Of a stretch of 64,000 nucleotides of DNA, positions 46,856 through 56,889 are shown piece by piece; position 1 is the first letter of the stretch, and each line of letters starts with the position of its first letter. The position numbers were made by a program, and so were the translations under genes. This stretch comes from Pyrenopolyporus hunteri (lineage: Eukaryota; Ascomycota; Sordariomycetes; Xylariales; Hypoxylaceae), in NCBI GenBank assembly GCA_902806595.1, contig CADCXC010000012.1, forward strand, positions 806,001 through 870,000, read 5' to 3'. The notes under the pieces were generated by a model that had not been told where the DNA came from, searched no databases, and saw only the letters and a list, made by a program, of their open reading frames with translations.

Positions 46856-47737
46856 ATGATGCCGCTTAGTATAAACCCCATAATAAGAGCTCCGAGGCTC
46901 GGTTTGCTTGTGCGGCAACCTCTGGCGCCTCGTGTCCTCTACTCGAGTGGCTCGAGACTTCCGGGCGGCGCTCCTGGTGAAGCATCCGAACAAGCTTTCC
47001 CCTTAGGTCCTTACTACGAAGCCGTCCTTAATAGACCCCAACCCATCCCCGAGATTAAGCCCGAGGAGCCCCCCACCTCGTCGCCCAAGTCGCCCCGAAC
47101 CACCGTCAAGAAGGCGCCCGTCAAGAATCCCAAAGACGTTGCCGACGAGGCTACCCCGTCCTCATCGCCATCGTCATCAGGGCCGGCAACCTCCGCGCGG
47201 CCGGCAACAGCAGAGGAAAAGGCACGTATTATCTTTGGCTCGCGACTCGCCGGCCCAGCCGAGAGAGCCGAGCGACTCGAAGCAATCCGGAACCGCAGTA
47301 AACTAATAGCCGGCGTCTTAGTCCCCCCGCGACCGGAAGAGCCCGACAACTGCTGCATGAGTGGGTGTGTGAACTGCGTCTGGGACCGCTACCGGGATGA
47401 GATGGAGGAATGGATTGCCGCGTCCGCGAGGGCTGAGATGGCCCTACAGGCCCAGCGATCGCAAAGAGGAAAACCATCCAAAGAGGTACCGGACGTAGTC
47501 AAGGGCACGAGAGAGGGGCCACAAGGCCAGGCCGGTGCCATTAGCATGGATGACGACGGTGGCGGCAGCGAGACAAACTGGCAGACGGACTTTAAAGTGA
47601 CTGGTCAACCCAAGATCGCCAAGGATCTCTGGGACGACGATATTTACAAGAACGTACCGGTGGGCATTCGGGAGTTCATGAAGCAGGAAAAGAGGCTCAA
47701 GGAAAAACACATCAGGGAGGGTACTTTCGGCGCTTAG
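46856..47737 (+). CDS. Oxidoreductase-like domain protein, mitochondrial (OXLD1-like)
   Basis: Single exon, 293 aa. The N-terminus (LGLLVRQPLAPRVLYSSGSR) is a typical mitochondrial presequence. A Pro/Ser/Lys-rich linker follows (about 55-120). The family core is PPRPEEPDNCCMSGCVNCVW with DRYRDEMEEW (about 158-186), carrying four cysteines that may bind a metal or form a redox site. The C-terminal part ends in GIREFMKQEKRLKEKH. Relatives include human OXLD1 and a yeast mitochondrial protein, all poorly understood, so no reaction is assigned. Two adjacent ATGs (46856 and 46859) are equally possible starts. The gene converges with the phosphoribosyltransferase with only 248 bp between stop codons. 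Confidence 0.85.
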   Translation: MMPLSINPIIRAPRLGLLVRQPLAPRVLYSSGSRLPGGAPGEASEQAFPLGPYYEAVLNRPQPIPEIKPEEPPTSSPKSPRTTVKKAPVKNPKDVADEATPSSSPSSSGPATSARPATAEEKARIIFGSRLAGPAERAERLEAIRNRSKLIAGVLVPPRPEEPDNCCMSGCVNCVWDRYRDEMEEWIAASARAEMALQAQRSQRGKPSKEVPDVVKGTREGPQGQAGAISMDDDGGGSETNWQTDFKVTGQPKIAKDLWDDDIYKNVPVGIREFMKQEKRLKEKHIREGTFGA

Positions 47738-47985
47738 AGAAAGATGGCTACATCATATATACCCCTGTCGAGCAATAGAACAATTCGCCAAACGGCCGGT
47801 TTGCATTCGAGTCGGCTGCGTGGGGCGTTTCCGAAATCTTATGTCTATGGTGCTCGGTTCGGAGCCATTATATCCTCAAAGAGGATTGAGCTCCCCGTGG
47901 CGTCTACCAACACGCCGTGTCTACCTTATCTAGGTACTCAAAGGAAAGACCACAACCGCAACCGCATCCTGTCTACTGACTGTAT

Positions 47986-48869
47986 CTAGGTGGCACCGTT
48001 TCCATTTGCTTGCTGCTTCGCCAGCCTGTCGTGCTCGTCGATGTCCGTCGCCTCCCATGGATAGCATATCCATACGTCACCTATCGTTCTAGCTGCTAGA
48101 TATCGAGATTGCTCCATCATATCCGCGGGCAATGTGCCTTTCTTCTGTTTATCCTTGTTCTGTTGCACCCATTAGCGGCATCCGCAGCAGAATCTCCGGA
48201 TACCTCGAGGTTTGCGGCCACTTACATGCAAGACAAAGATACTGAACTGCGTCTTTTCAGCGTCCGGGCCTAACTTTTGTCGCGCCTCTTCAACGTCCTT
48301 CTCCAGCTCCTTGACAGCATACTCCAGCGTTGTTCGGGTGTCGTCGACCTCGTCCACGATCAAGATGCGCTTGCCGACTAAGTTCTGAATCTCGCCAAGA
48401 CTGCTTAGATCCAGCCACTGAGTGCGAGTAACCTTGGTTCCAATCTTGTCCACGGCGCCGACGCCTGCGTCTGAGGGATCCGTTACGGGGAGTTGCTCGT
48501 ATAAGGAGAGGCCAATGGCTTGAATAGGGATGTTGGGGCTGCCGGGCTGCTTGAGAAAGGAGCGCAGGATTCGCGCCGGCACGTACCCGCCGCCGCCGAT
48601 GGCGATAATGAGCTGTGGCTGGAACGAGCTCAGGATCTTGGGCGCTGCCTCCTGGCAGAGCTTATGGACCTGTTCGTTGCCAAGTCGGTCAGAGAATCAG
48701 AGACAGAAAACCAATATATTTGCTTTCTTTGGCGCCATATCTAGGTTTGCGCCGACGCCCAAAGGGAAGCAAGGAACAGGGACCGCGGGGCGGTTTTGAG
48801 ATAGGAAGCGGACAGGCAAGATCAAGATCTGCTTACATCGTTGTAAGTGACGTAGATCTTCTCCACCAT
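47986..48869 (-). CDS. Purine phosphoribosyltransferase (XPT1/HPT1-like)
   Basis: Purine-salvage enzyme that joins a purine base to phosphoribosyl pyrophosphate; cytosolic. Three exons on the minus strand, 48869-48837, 48669-48226 and 48159-47986, give 216 aa, matching yeast Hpt1/Xpt1 length. It begins MVEKIYVTYND then VHKLCQEAAPKILSSFQPQL and IIAIGGGGYVPARIL. The PRPP-binding loop is RILIVDEVDDTRTTLEYA, intact. After the second splice the C-terminus reads NKDKQKKGTLP and DVWICYPWEATDIDEHD, where the WICYPW block contacts the base. Whether xanthine or hypoxanthine/guanine is preferred cannot be told. The start lies in a tiny 33-nt exon; introns are 167 and 66 bp. Reading through the last intron would give a truncated, base-site-less protein. 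Confidence 0.92.
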
Positions 48870-50161
48870 CTTGGCTTGGTGCAGGAGATGCGACGGTGGG
48901 GGAAATCCGATTTTAATGTGACTTGGTATATGTCTTGGGTACGCAGATGGAAGGGGATTCGCGAATGAAAACGAAGGAGTCGGCGTCGGAAAGACTATGA
49001 ACAGGTAGAGCAGAAGGAATCCTTGTATGGAAGAGAAATGACTAGAAGGAAAAGTTTCGAGTTTATAAGATGCGACTGGGACTCGAAGGGAAAGAATCTT
49101 TTAGTGGGGCACTGTATTAGAGGGTTTTTTTCCACGTGGGGCTATCGAGGGGCCATTTTGGGGGTTAGAGGGAAAAGTGTTAGAGGGGTTTATAGAGGGA
49201 CCTTGCCAGGTGCGATGGGTAGCTTCTTCTATCCAGTGACGAATTAGGCAAGTCTATTGAATGTTGCCTAGGTATCTACCACCTACATACCTCTGACCTA
49301 CCTATCTGCCTTACTTTACCTAGTATGTAGGTACCTTATAGGTAGGAGGTACCTAGGTAGGTAGTATACATGAAGTAGGTAGGTACCCCACATGCAGGTA
49401 GTAAAATGGCAGCGAACCCTCCGACTGTGACACTGCAGGAGAGATGGGAGTACCGACACTTTTAAATCTACGGCATCTCCGCTACCTTAAATCTTCGTCT
49501 GCCTTACCTAGTTCACTCACACCTTGCGCCGAGACCTCCCCTCCACAAAAGTAGGATAGGCGTGATTCACGTTCGGTTCAGATGAAAATCGATGTTTCGG
49601 GGCTATTTATAGGATATTCCCCGCGGTGTAACGGAATACAGGTAAGGTACCATATTTGTTGAATAGAGTAGCAGGGTAAAATACCTAGGTACCTAGCCTA
49701 AGCCTGCCTACATATGTACACACGTGTAATATGCCTACATGTACCATAGTATTGTCGATTAGGTGGTACATAGGTACCTTATATATATGATACCTAGAGG
49801 TGGAGAGTTCCGACGCCAGAAGGTAGGTAGGTGCCAGGCAGACGGGTCTAGTCAAAGTTAAATCTGTGGATGCCGTGACGAGATAGATTGTATACCCAGA
49901 TGCGCCCCCCCAGCGATCCCGGCATTCTACGCGTAGATCTACATTGTTCTACGTAGATTCATATATCCCCGACCCAGATAGCCCAATTACAACAATCACT
50001 CGCTACCTATCCTCCCAGCCGCCTAATTATTTTGATTAATCTCTCTCTCTCCCCAATAAAAAAAAGGAGATTAGCGCATACTTAGTTAATACGTTACTAT
50101 CAGGCACCCCTGCCGTGCACCCGACTAACGTTTCTCCCTCATCCTCTCGAAAGAAACAGAA
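48870..50161. repeat. Gene-free 1.3 kb with two TACC/TAGG clusters
   Basis: Clusters at 49260-49400 and 49640-49850 (forms such as GGTACCTAGGTAGG and CCTAGGTACC). Between them is ordinary sequence. A CT-rich stretch with ATCTCTCTCTCTCCCC (about 50039-50054) precedes the start codon at 50162. Confidence 0.75.
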
Positions 50162-51091
50162 ATGGGAGAAAACCGTGTCCCACAACCATCAGGGCCCTCG
50201 AATCCTCCAGCGTACGAATTTGCGCCTCCCGAATACATCGCTGCCCAGCTGAGATCAGACCCACCCGAACATCTCTCCCTAGAAGCTATGGTAGCATTAC
50301 CTTTCGCACCCCAGTTTGGCAGCAGCTTTGGCCTTAACCTCCTAACGAAGGCTGCTGTAAAGCAGTGTGAGGAATCTATAAAAGCGCTGAGCGGAGCTGT
50401 GCTACATATTCCTCTTACAACTCCATGGGCCGGGGAAGTCTTGAGAACGCCAGTAATTCCCTCCCAGGCGTTACGGGTTCCACGGATAGAATCAATGCCA
50501 TTTCTTTATGGATACTGGCTGGTCGACGGGGAAAGAGTTCCGATAGTCAAGTCGCCCGAAAGGCCCCCAGACGTGCATCAGCTCTACAATAATGAAATGG
50601 AAATGCCCATTCGGTTTGCTGAGTACTCGATGGGAAGGCTCGGACCCTGGTACTACACGTACGCAAAGAGACTGGATTTGACCCGTACGGGCTAGAAGCT
50701 CAAGGAGGAGCGCGGCAGAAACTTTGCTGTGCAGGTCTTGTTCAACGACATATTCTCACTCCTCTGGCACCTTGAACGGAGAGCGCTTCACGACCCGACG
50801 TGGCTGGATTGTTTATATCCCCGGGAGTGGACTGATCTCGCCCACGAAAGACATGATAGGCACGCACCCAGCTTGCCCTGCCTTGAAGAGGCGCTTAAAT
50901 GCTACAACAAGCGCACCGCGAACGGGGACCTGTACGACAGCTATGGCGGTGTAAATCCGGATGACGCGACGTTCTGGCGCCTTGACAACGCCGAACGTGG
51001 AAACATGAGTCCGAGTGACAAGGTGAACATGCTAATGGCAACCGGCAACGGGACAATCGACGATGCCTTACCGGCCGACCGAGGTGACTGA
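50162..51091 (+). CDS. Unknown protein, frame interrupted by TAG that a 60-bp intron may remove
   Basis: One frame stays open from ATG 50162 to the stop at 51091 except for TAG at 50693-50695, and both sides look coding. The simplest model is an intron at 50659-50718 (GTACGC...GGCAG, 60 bp, a multiple of three), giving exons 50162-50658 and 50719-51091 and 289 aa, joining PWYYT to NFAVQVLFNDIFSLLWHLE. An alternative donor is 50650 (69 bp). If neither is used the gene is a pseudogene or encodes a 177-aa form. The N-terminus is proline-rich with PPAYEFAPPEYIAAQL; the rest has an IxRFAEYSMG segment and a helical, acidic second half. No known domain is recognised, so function is unknown. Confidence 0.6.
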
Positions 51092-51515
51092 TCATAGTGC
51101 TGAGCCTAACTGGGCTATGAAGGAGAGAAAGTATAGATATTTAGCGGTCTTGGGCTTAAATATCAGCGTTGCCGTCTTGGCTATTCGACGTGTCAATATG
51201 TTAGTGGTCGTCAGCCGAAGATTGTAGATACCGACCTGCTCTTTTGACAGTACATGACATGACTATTTAGCGTTAGTCGAAATCGAGGAAAGAAATATCT
51301 AGATGCTATGAAAATGATGCGAATATTCAATAGAGGATGCAATATTTATTGAGATGCGGCTATTTACTACATGCGCATTGTAGCGTTAACAACAAAGCCT
51401 ACACCTGGTCCCGGACTCTGCTGTAATACATGGCGCGACATTGGCACGAAAATATCAGGACAGGTCAAGGTATAACACAGGATAAAAGGCAAACATGAAT
51501 ACAGCAGCGTAAACT
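51092..51515. other. Convergent intergenic region
   Basis: Short spacer between convergent genes. No gene or repeat was recognised. Confidence 0.5.
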
Positions 51516-54009
51516 TTAACCTACAAAGTCCAAGAAGCCACCGCCGAAGAAATCTTCCATCCTAGGGAATATTGAATGCTCGGACATATCAAAGTGGTAT
51601 GAAAAAGAGCCCTCGGACTCGAGCGGGCGGATCCCCGCTGGATAAACTTCGTCCGTGTGGTATCCCGCCGCTTCATTACGAGAGTCACGACGGTGGACCC
51701 CGGCCTGTGAATCTCCCCCGTCGTGTAAATAATCATGGTCTGGAACGTGGGCTCCCGCCGACGGCTGGGTGGCATTCGCCAAGCTTGAGACACCGCTAAT
51801 CCGGGACTCTATTTTCTGTTTGGCGAGAGCCCCATACTTGAAAGACCAAGCCTTACCAGGAGATGTCTTAATCCATTGGTCGATTCGCGTAACTAAGTCT
51901 CGACTGATTTGGTCGGAAATATTTGACTGCGATTCGTCGTAATGTGCTAAGAGTAGAGCGCAATATCCTATACAGAGGCAGAGACAAGTAGGGATCCCAT
52001 CTTGGAGGAATGGCGGCATTTCTAGGAATGTCTGTAGGACTAGCATGGCGTACTTGCAGGCGTTCGCACGCAGAACATTGCCGTCGTTGTTTTCATCACG
52101 TTTCGGCTGGGCCGGGATGCCGCCCTCACCGTCGCTCCCGTCTTCCCCGTCCGCCTCCGAGAGGAACGTCCTGGGCCGTAGCCCTTGTCCAACCTCTTCA
52201 AGTGATCTCACAGCTAGGATAAGACAGGCAGCATAGTACCCGATTCTCAGCATCGACGATGTGGAGAGGCCTGGATCGTTTAGGAGATGTGCTTATCGAC
52301 CTATTCGGATACGTAACTTACCAAGCAAATGATTCCATTTCTCTTTCCACGAGAGGAACTCTTTACACTCGCCTCCATCGCCAAGATAAGACTGGTGGGT
52401 GAGTTTCTGATGCAAGGTCGAGTACAGTAATATTTCGGCAACAAGCATCCCATCTTGCATGGTGGCTTGATAGAAGCTCAGCAAGATGTTGCACTGGTTA
52501 ACATAAGGAGCCGGTATAATCGATGGTCTACCTGTCGTCGCGGCCCAGCTGCGACGTAAGAGAGTTGTCAATCGACGGACTGTCTGCTGGGGACTCTAGG
52601 AGACTCACTGGAGATGGTGGAGGCATATCCTAGACCAAAGGTGAATGGCCTTGTGATCTTCGTTGGTCAAGCTCCCCTGCTTAATATTGTTGATTATCTT
52701 GGAGAAGCTAATGCTAAGCATAGCTTGCTTAGCGCAGTAGCCGGTTAACAACCAGCTATCAACGTAGTCAACTCCGTTCTAGCTCTCAAGTTAGCGAGAA
52801 GGTACCCAAGTAGCGGCCAAGAGTAGCGACTACGTACACCACCCGGGCTATTCGCATTGTTACTCATTATTAGCACAGCGTTAATTTCTTCGAGATTCAG
52901 CGGGCTAGACAGGAGGGCCTGTCCCAGCGTGGCCCGAACTTGTTCGTAGATCTGCCTATGCATTGTCGTTCCACATATGTCACTACGATAGACGACGCCC
53001 ATCAGACAACAGACGCTGTGCAAGAAAGCGGATACTCTACGAGCTTCGCTACTCACAGTCAAATCCTCGACATTACAGGCAAGAAGGTTGTGACCCTGGT
53101 AACGGGAGAAGCTATGCACTACCACGTCAGCTGTCATACTACTCCTTCAGACGAAGTTCAACTTTCCAGGGAAACTCATAACTCACAGCTGGATTAATTC
53201 ATTTGCGGTCTGCTCATCGAGAAGCTGGAGTTGCACGAGGTCGACGTTGATATGGCCAAGTAACCTTCTACAGCCTCTCGTTATTTGCTGTGAAATGGAC
53301 CTCAAAACCACGATGGGCGCAGATTGTGTTCCCTTATCAGCAGGAGCCGAAAGATATTCAGGGCTGCGGTCTTCTCGTTCCACGCGCAACATACGTCCGT
53401 TGCTGTTATAGGAAGAATCTCTACCAACGGGCACCCAATCGTTTTGGAGTCGAGCAGTCGAAGTCAAATCCCTGATCATTGATTTGATCTCTCGCAGTTC
53501 ATCTTCATAACGTTGGAGCCTAGTAGGTTCGTAAGCCCCCTACGGATTTATATACGAAGTAGTCCGGGAATAGCTGGGGATAGCAGTCCGGAGTCTTGAC
53601 GATAAATCACTATACCTTTCTTCGATATTTGAGCTTGCTTGCTCAGGGACAGCATTCGAGGGAGACCCTGTGTTCTCTCCACGAAGAGAACAATCAATTC
53701 TTCATCAACACTATTAGTTGGGGCTTCTCGGTATACTGTAGATCGTACGGACTATGGTCTGAAGTGCTGACATGATTCTGCTAACCTCAATGTTTGGCAT
53801 CGATGGCAACCTCGAGCGCCAGAATCATATTCGCACCTGCACTTCAGCTTCTGGCAGGATAGACAAGAGAATGCTCGACGGCGCCGTTTCTGAGTTTCTC
53901 CAGCCTGCTTCTCCCCGGTGCTACGGCGTTTTAGGGGCTTGGAAGACGCCGATGGCAGCACATCTTCGTAGCCAGGGCTATTGGTACGCGAGCTAGCGGC
54001 GGGTCTCAT
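51516..54009 (-). CDS. Zn2Cys6 fungal transcription factor, seven exons
   Basis: Exons on the minus strand: 54009-53786, 53699-53616, 53519-53187, 53138-52840, 52771-52609, 52548-52322 and 52270-51516. Together they give 694 aa with all phases closed. The first splice completes the zinc cluster: C49, C52, C59, C68, C71 and C78, with an extra cysteine at 57 (CLSCQKLKCRC). The next splice joins SSNIEER to LQRYEDELREIKSMI, a coiled-coil dimerisation helix. The regulatory domain then runs through FLHSVCCLMGVVYRSD, DYVDSWLLTGYCAKQA and a long helical C-terminus, ending in an acidic, aromatic tail (MEDFFGGGFLDFVG) that may activate. The upstream initiator is ATG 54009, since the codon before it is TTG. 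Introns are 48 to 96 bp. The fourth-exon acceptor has an alternative 3 bp away. Targets are unknown. Confidence 0.85.
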
Positions 54010-54394
54010 CCTATACAATACCCTAGCGTGAATTTGAGCTCCGGTCGGGCGGCAATCAGGGGCAGAGGACGGGGCGGAAGCGGAACGTCGTCACCGACGG
54101 AAATCGATGGCGCTTGGGGAAATTTTTTGGTCGGAAAGGAAAGAAATGCGCTATATTCGAGGACCCACTTGCGACTTCTTCCGGGATGGCCTTGCCCGGC
54201 GCGCCGTCCGTCGGATATCGGCGGGACTTTAGACCTTCCTTAGACCTTCCTTAGTAGATTGGGTATACCGGATTAGGCATTGCGGCAAAGTCTACTACCA
54301 CAAAAGCACCACTAAACTACACCTTTACGTGTTATACAGTACAGTACAATGGATCATTAGTAGCCATATGCTGTAAAATAATAATATTTCAAAC

Positions 54395-54552
54395 TATACG
54401 CCTAAGCAGACCTTCAAAATAAGTATCTAGGTACATGGGCAATCTTCCACAACTATAATCAGAGATGTTATATTATACGCCTAAGCAGACCTTCAAAATA
54501 AGTATCTAGGTACATGGGCAATCTTCCACAACTATAATCAGAGATGTTATAT
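54395..54552. repeat. Perfect 79-bp tandem duplication
   Basis: Two adjacent identical copies (54395-54473 and 54474-54552), with the first bases of a third that then diverges (TATCCGCC). Each copy includes the TATCTAGGTACATGG piece of the TACC family. Identity implies a recent event. Confidence 0.95.
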
Positions 54553-55892
54553 TATCCGCCGTCTATGCACCGGCATTTACATCTTGATACTTAGGTACTT
54601 AAGTAAGTACATCCCTCGTCAGGGGTCACTCCTTTATTCGTTCTCCCCATCCGGATGTTGGCTAGGCCGTAGGTCCTAAAGTACCCGCTTCCTAAAGTAG
54701 AGAGTATTTTGGATCAGTATTTCGAGAAGCAGAATGGGACTTTTATCAGGTTTAACGGCGTAGCTTTCCGTCTATTGTCCTTTATTTGGCATAGCAATGG
54801 TTGTAGGGAAGGCCTTCGCCGTACTATATTGTCTTACTCTTTATTCTCAATAGCTTGTAGTACGAGAATCAAGACTACGAGCAATCCTTTAGATAAACAA
54901 CTCCTTTCGTCATGGTAATGGCCTATTACCATGTGGTGCCATGAGCCCGTGGCCATATATACCATCTTAGAATACGATGCGTTGACCATTGTATTCTAAT
55001 ACCCTTTCAAAGGTGTGGCTACGTGGGTAGAGGGTCATGGAATTCATTCATGGCACGCCATTTCTACGTTGGCATGGTTCTGATGTGAGAGCAACTTATA
55101 ATAGGGAGTCTTCAAGAATATGATTAACTTTATTCTAGGATTATTAATAAAAAGGAGCGAAGATGGAAGAATAAAAAATACAAAAACCCAAAGTTGACAG
55201 TACCACTATGCTGCTAATATACTCCAGGGGCAACTCATTCGTCTATCTAGGATGGGACTCACTTTCCCATTTATTCACCCTATTTATTCAACGCCTTTCA
55301 TGAGGTTCACGTATGATAACTTATGGTAGTAGTATCTAAGAACCAAATCTAACAGACTAAAAGGGTGTAGATGATGTAAGAGGTTTGAAAGGTCATCAAG
55401 AGAATAGGTACCTACATGTAAATAATATGAGGCAAGCACCTCCTATTCATCATATCAGGATGACTGGCTTTGATTACGAGGCAATTACGGTAAGGTAGTA
55501 AAGAATTGCACTTGCACCTGCGCTTGTGCTTGTATTGGCACTTGTACCCGCATGTTTTATGACAGATGATGGAAGCTGCTGCTGCAGTGGGCTAGCGCGC
55601 AAACACTTCGCTGTTGCCCGTACCTACGCTGATGCCTAATTCACCATTCTTCACACTACAAGAACATGACCATGATACCTGACCTCGACAATGACGTACA
55701 TGTACCTACCCTAGGTAAATGCCTACATGTAGGTAATTTCCAATACCCTCCAAATCTCTCAAACTCTCTGCAGAGCAACTCGACCCTAGGCGTTCCTTCC
55801 AGCTTTCACTCCTTCGGTACCTAGATCCGCCTCGTAACAATTTCACCTGCTATTTTTCCTCCTTCTTTTATTTTACACCTAACACCTCAGTT

Positions 55893-55968
55893 CTACCCAT
55901 CTACCCATCTACCCATCTACCCATCTTACCCATCTACCCATCTTACCCATCTACCTATCTACTATATC
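55893..55968. repeat. (CTACCCAT)n minisatellite
   Basis: About eight to nine units of CTACCCAT, some with an extra T (CTTACCCAT). Unit sequence resembles the TACC repeat and may have arisen from it. Confidence 0.9.
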
Positions 55969-56889
55969 TCACACCTAGGTACCTAGGTAGGTAATATCCA
56001 ATCCCAACCCACCAACTACGAATATCATATTGCGCCGCCATCCTTCGTCCGTGGTCAGGCAGGCAAGGCCAGGATTCGTTCAACCTTCTCTGTCCTTGGG
56101 ACCTGGGAACTTTCATTCAAGATCTTTCGGGCGTTGACTTGAACGGGCACGGTGGGCTCTCTGTCAAGCTCTTTCTGCAAAGAGGGCTCAGCCTGCTCAG
56201 TACTTTCAAATTCAACAAAAAACTTCTGTATTGGTCCTTCCAACCCCATTGGTATTAAAGGCCGTTTTGCCCCTTTCAGCTCTGTCTGACCTCTGACTGT
56301 CGCCGACTGAATATTGATTTCAACAACGCGGATGCTCCTTCACCTCTATATTTCCAGAACTTAGTTGTATCCTTTCTCGTCATGAGGTAAGAAAGAATGC
56401 CTATTCGCACAGCGATATATATTATCCTGTAATTCTCATCTGCTCCTCCGTTATAACACATGACGACCAAACCGGCCTCTTTACCCTACTTCAGCTTGCT
56501 GATCCAAAACTCTCTCTAGAAGGTATGACGACGACTCATTCAACCCACCTTCCATGAAAAGTATCGTTCGGCCGATAACATAAATTCCTCAATTCTATTG
56601 TGAGTCGGCGATCCCGCCCCAGAACATAGGCCGTTTAGTTGTCTGCCATCGCCAATTGTTATATTTTGCATCGCAGCGAGAAGGTGCCCTGACTTCCCCC
56701 TCGCCCCTTGCTCCTCCTTCCTTCCTGCCACCTTGATTAGCCCACTCGTTCCGTTTCATTAATACTGAACTCGTCGGACGTCTTGAACATTTTCCCCAAT
56801 CCATTCAATCACAACCTTGACCCCATCATCACACTAGTCAGGCAATACGTAACAGGCTAATAGTCTTCCACAGCCAGCTCCTGCCTGTC

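Larger units (their letters stand above)
54010..56889. repeat. Gene-free 2.9 kb with tandem and mini-satellite repeats
   Basis: Holds (CCTTAGACCTT)n near 54230-54255, a perfect 79-bp tandem pair (54395-54552), (CTACCCAT)n (55893-55968), TACC/TAGG pieces at 55695-55735 and 55975-55992, and AT-leaning DNA at 54340-55500. Short frames at 54709-54918 and 56055-56804 have no motif and are not called. The last 150 bp are probably the promoter of the methyltransferase gene. Confidence 0.7.

Noticed and set aside
53540..53542. Nonsense codon making the second Zn2Cys6 factor a pseudogene
   Set aside because: The TAG falls inside a 96-bp intron whose removal joins SSNIEER to LQRYEDEL in phase.
54709..54918. 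Possible transposon fragment
   Set aside because: No integrase, reverse transcriptase or terminal repeat motif is visible and the frame does not start with ATG.
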